Assembly: GCA_937864255.1 (NCBI GenBank)
Contig: CALMIT010000217.1
Coordinates: forward strand, 1 to 7,584
From: an uncultured Saprospiraceae bacterium
Lineage (GTDB): Bacteria; Bacteroidota; Bacteroidia; Chitinophagales; Saprospiraceae
Length of the DNA: 7,584 nucleotides
Direction: 5' to 3'
A program made the position numbers and the translations under genes. The notes beneath the pieces were generated by a model. The model was given only the letters and a program-made list of their open reading frames with translations, had not been told where the DNA came from and made no database searches. Below are positions 6,553 to 7,584 of the stretch, piece after piece (position 1 is the stretch's first letter; each line of letters opens with the position of its first letter).

Positions 6553-6693
6553 AAATGACGAGTGTGAATAAAGAATTTTCTCCCGCTCACCCTGTCCCTC
6601 GTCTCTCTGCCACAAACTGACGAAGTGGATAAATGTGTATGAAGGATGATGAAGGACTTATTTCCTCTGCGCCCTCCGCGTCTCTGCGAGAAA
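6553..6693 (+). repeat. Composite dispersed repeat, copy 2 (shortened A and B modules)
   Basis: Same order and orientation as copy 1 but 20 bp shorter. The A module has lost about two word units (GACGAGT at 6557-6563, a 6-bp unit, then AAAGAAT at 6570-6576), and the early B module lacks eight bases relative to copy 1. From 6632 to 6693 it is identical to copy 1. No gene start follows directly; instead the D element and copy 1 lie between it and crtY. Loss of whole units is what slippage or recombination between tandem words would give. Confidence 0.9.
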
Positions 6694-6708
6694 ATAGATT
6701 TCCTACCA

Positions 6709-6744
6709 ATCTGGTATCTGGCATCTAAAAATCCGGCATCTAAT
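6709..6744. repeat. Degenerate 7-bp tandem array (ATCTGGC words)
   Basis: Units of the form ATCTGGY or ATCTAAN occur at 6709-6715, 6716-6722, 6723-6729, 6731-6737 and 6738-6744, with one extra A between the third and fourth. It continues the word-array theme with a different word, downstream of the YceI gene. The rest of 6694-6801 shows nothing recognisable. Confidence 0.6.
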
Positions 6745-6801
6745 CATTTCCCATTCAGACCACAAACATAAGAATCGGCCGAAGGTTGCGGAGAGAAAAA
6801 A

Positions 6802-7410
6802 TCAAATCACTTTGGTAATCAAATTGAGGTGGATGGTGACCTGGTCGTTGACTTTGATGAGCCCAAAGAGCGGGCTGGGCGGCGTGAGTTTAAAATCGGA
6901 AAGCAACAGGTCTTTTTGTGCGATGAAATGAAAGCGATCAGTGCCTAGTGATTTTGCTTTCACCATCAGGGAAGTTTTTTTACTGACGCCGGCTATGGTG
7001 ATCGCCACATTCGCTTTCAGGCGCACCCAGTCGCCGGAAGTGCTCAGCGCATTTTTATTTTCAAGAAATTCAATGTCGGAAAGTTTGATTTGTATGTTGG
7101 GAAATTCGTCGGCACGCAGCGTTTTGTACATATCCTTGTTGATACCGTTGTTGCCACAATCCAGCGATTTGGAAGGCAGGTGCAAAACAGCTTTCTGAAA
7201 AGCAGCCGTTTTTCCGTCGGTTGAATTGGTAATGACCAAAGAATTTTTCGAAAATTTCTGTTCGCAATCACATCTGAATTGATTGACATTGCTGGAGCCT
7301 TGCAAATACAATTTGCTACCCTCTTCGATGATATATTCCCGTTCCGAAAAATTCATTTCCACAAAGGAAAACAATGGAATTATCAATATGGCAAAAAACA
7401 GGCTTTTCAT
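6802..7410 (-). CDS. YceI family secreted protein (lipocalin-like, putative polyisoprenoid binder)
   Basis: From ATG at 7410 the product has 202 residues. MKSLFFAILIIPLFSFVE (1-18) is a signal peptide, so the protein should be periplasmic or outer-membrane facing. The mature part carries the pattern of the Bacteroidota YceI group: LYLQGSSNVNQFRCDC (35-49), LDCGNNGINKDMYKTLRADEFPNI (83-106), the beta-strand pair VRLKANVAITIAGVSKKTSLMV (129-150) and QKDLLLSDFKLTPPSPLFGLIKVNDQVTIHL (165-195). YceI folds as an elongated lipocalin-like beta barrel, and a characterised member binds a polyprenyl chain; the ligand here is not known. The frame is open upstream to 7470, but those 20 codons are translated repeat DNA (A and E modules), so the start with the signal peptide is preferred. 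It is on the same strand as crtY but about 600 bp of repeats separate them, which makes a shared transcript uncertain. Confidence 0.88.
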   Translation of the reverse strand: MKSLFFAILIIPLFSFVEMNFSEREYIIEEGSKLYLQGSSNVNQFRCDCEQKFSKNSLVITNSTDGKTAAFQKAVLHLPSKSLDCGNNGINKDMYKTLRADEFPNIQIKLSDIEFLENKNALSTSGDWVRLKANVAITIAGVSKKTSLMVKAKSLGTDRFHFIAQKDLLLSDFKLTPPSPLFGLIKVNDQVTIHLNLITKVI

Positions 7411-7417
7411 GATTCTG

Positions 7418-7584
7418 ATGTGATAATGTTTTGAATGACGAGTAACGAGTGTGGAATGACGAATTTTCAAAATGCCTCCCTCTCCAATTCTCCCACTCCC
7501 CCAGCCCCTCGCCTCCCTGCCACGAACTGACGAAGTGGATGAATGTGTATGAAGGATGATGAAGGACTTATTTCCTCTGCGCCC
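7418..7584 (+). repeat. Composite dispersed repeat, copy 3 (E-A-B-C modules), directly upstream of the YceI gene; cut by the window end
   Basis: E-type 8-bp units lie at 7418-7433, 7 bp from the YceI ATG, overlapping the first A unit. Five 7-bp A units occupy 7430-7464, then the B module and the start of C run to the edge (last bases CTCTGCGCCC). Bases 7530-7584 match copy 1 without mismatch, while the early B part (about 7465-7515) is diverged. The module order and the distance to a minus-strand start codon mirror the arrangement at crtY. Confidence 0.88.

Noticed and set aside
6345..6620. 91-codon plus-strand open frame starting MCMKDDEGLISSAPSASLRE
   Set aside because: It is a translation of composite repeat copy 1, the D element and part of copy 2. 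The same start recurs in the other copies, so it is repeat-derived.
6245..6693. Insertion sequence or MITE with terminal inverted repeats
   Set aside because: The three composite copies have no inverted ends or target-site duplication that I could find, and no transposase is in the window. They are better described as modular repeats.
6245..7584. CRISPR array
   Set aside because: Copies are long (over 140 bp), composite, irregularly spaced and not separated by uniform unique spacers. No cas gene is present.

Overview
The window looks like Bacteroidota chromosome, probably near the Saprospiria/Lewinella-type lineages (inference). Supporting points: a secreted protein ending in a type IX secretion (T9SS type A) sorting domain, a Bacteroidota-style lycopene cyclase, a small secreted YceI protein of the form common in this phylum, a lipoprotein signal with a short lipobox, a TAnnTTTG-type -7 promoter box, and no clear Shine-Dalgarno sites. 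Coding DNA is moderately GC-rich; intergenic DNA is AT-rich or repeat-filled. No phage, plasmid, CRISPR, tRNA or rRNA feature is visible.

Layout. 1-163 (-): start of an unrecognised one-helix membrane protein leaving the window. 164-953: no convincing gene, ending in an extremely AT-rich stretch. 954-2940 (+): a DUF255/YyaL-SPATA20 family thioredoxin-like lipoprotein, broken into two overlapping frames; about 50 residues around the usual GGWP segment are missing at the break, so it is probably a pseudogene or an assembly error. 2939-2979: a perfect palindromic terminator shared by convergent genes. 2987-4225 (-): a secreted seven-bladed Reg_prop propeller with a T9SS tail. 4321-4875 (+): a RimJ/RimL-type GNAT acetyltransferase with a clear -7 box. 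5060-6202 (-): lycopene cyclase CrtY. 6802-7410 (-): a secreted YceI-family protein.

The most unusual content is the intergenic DNA at 4876-5060, 6207-6744 and 7411-7584. It is a mosaic of dispersed repeat modules, most of them degenerate tandem arrays of 7-bp or 8-bp words. One composite element of about 160-200 bp lies in the same orientation directly in front of both crtY and the YceI gene, and a second copy lies behind the first. The three copies share blocks of 43-62 bp with no mismatch, so they are recent, gene-converted or constrained.

The genes do not form one obvious pathway. CrtY (carotenoid ring formation) and YceI (a family with known polyisoprenoid binders) are on the same strand and share the upstream repeat, which is the only hint of a functional link. 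The others look like independent single-gene units.
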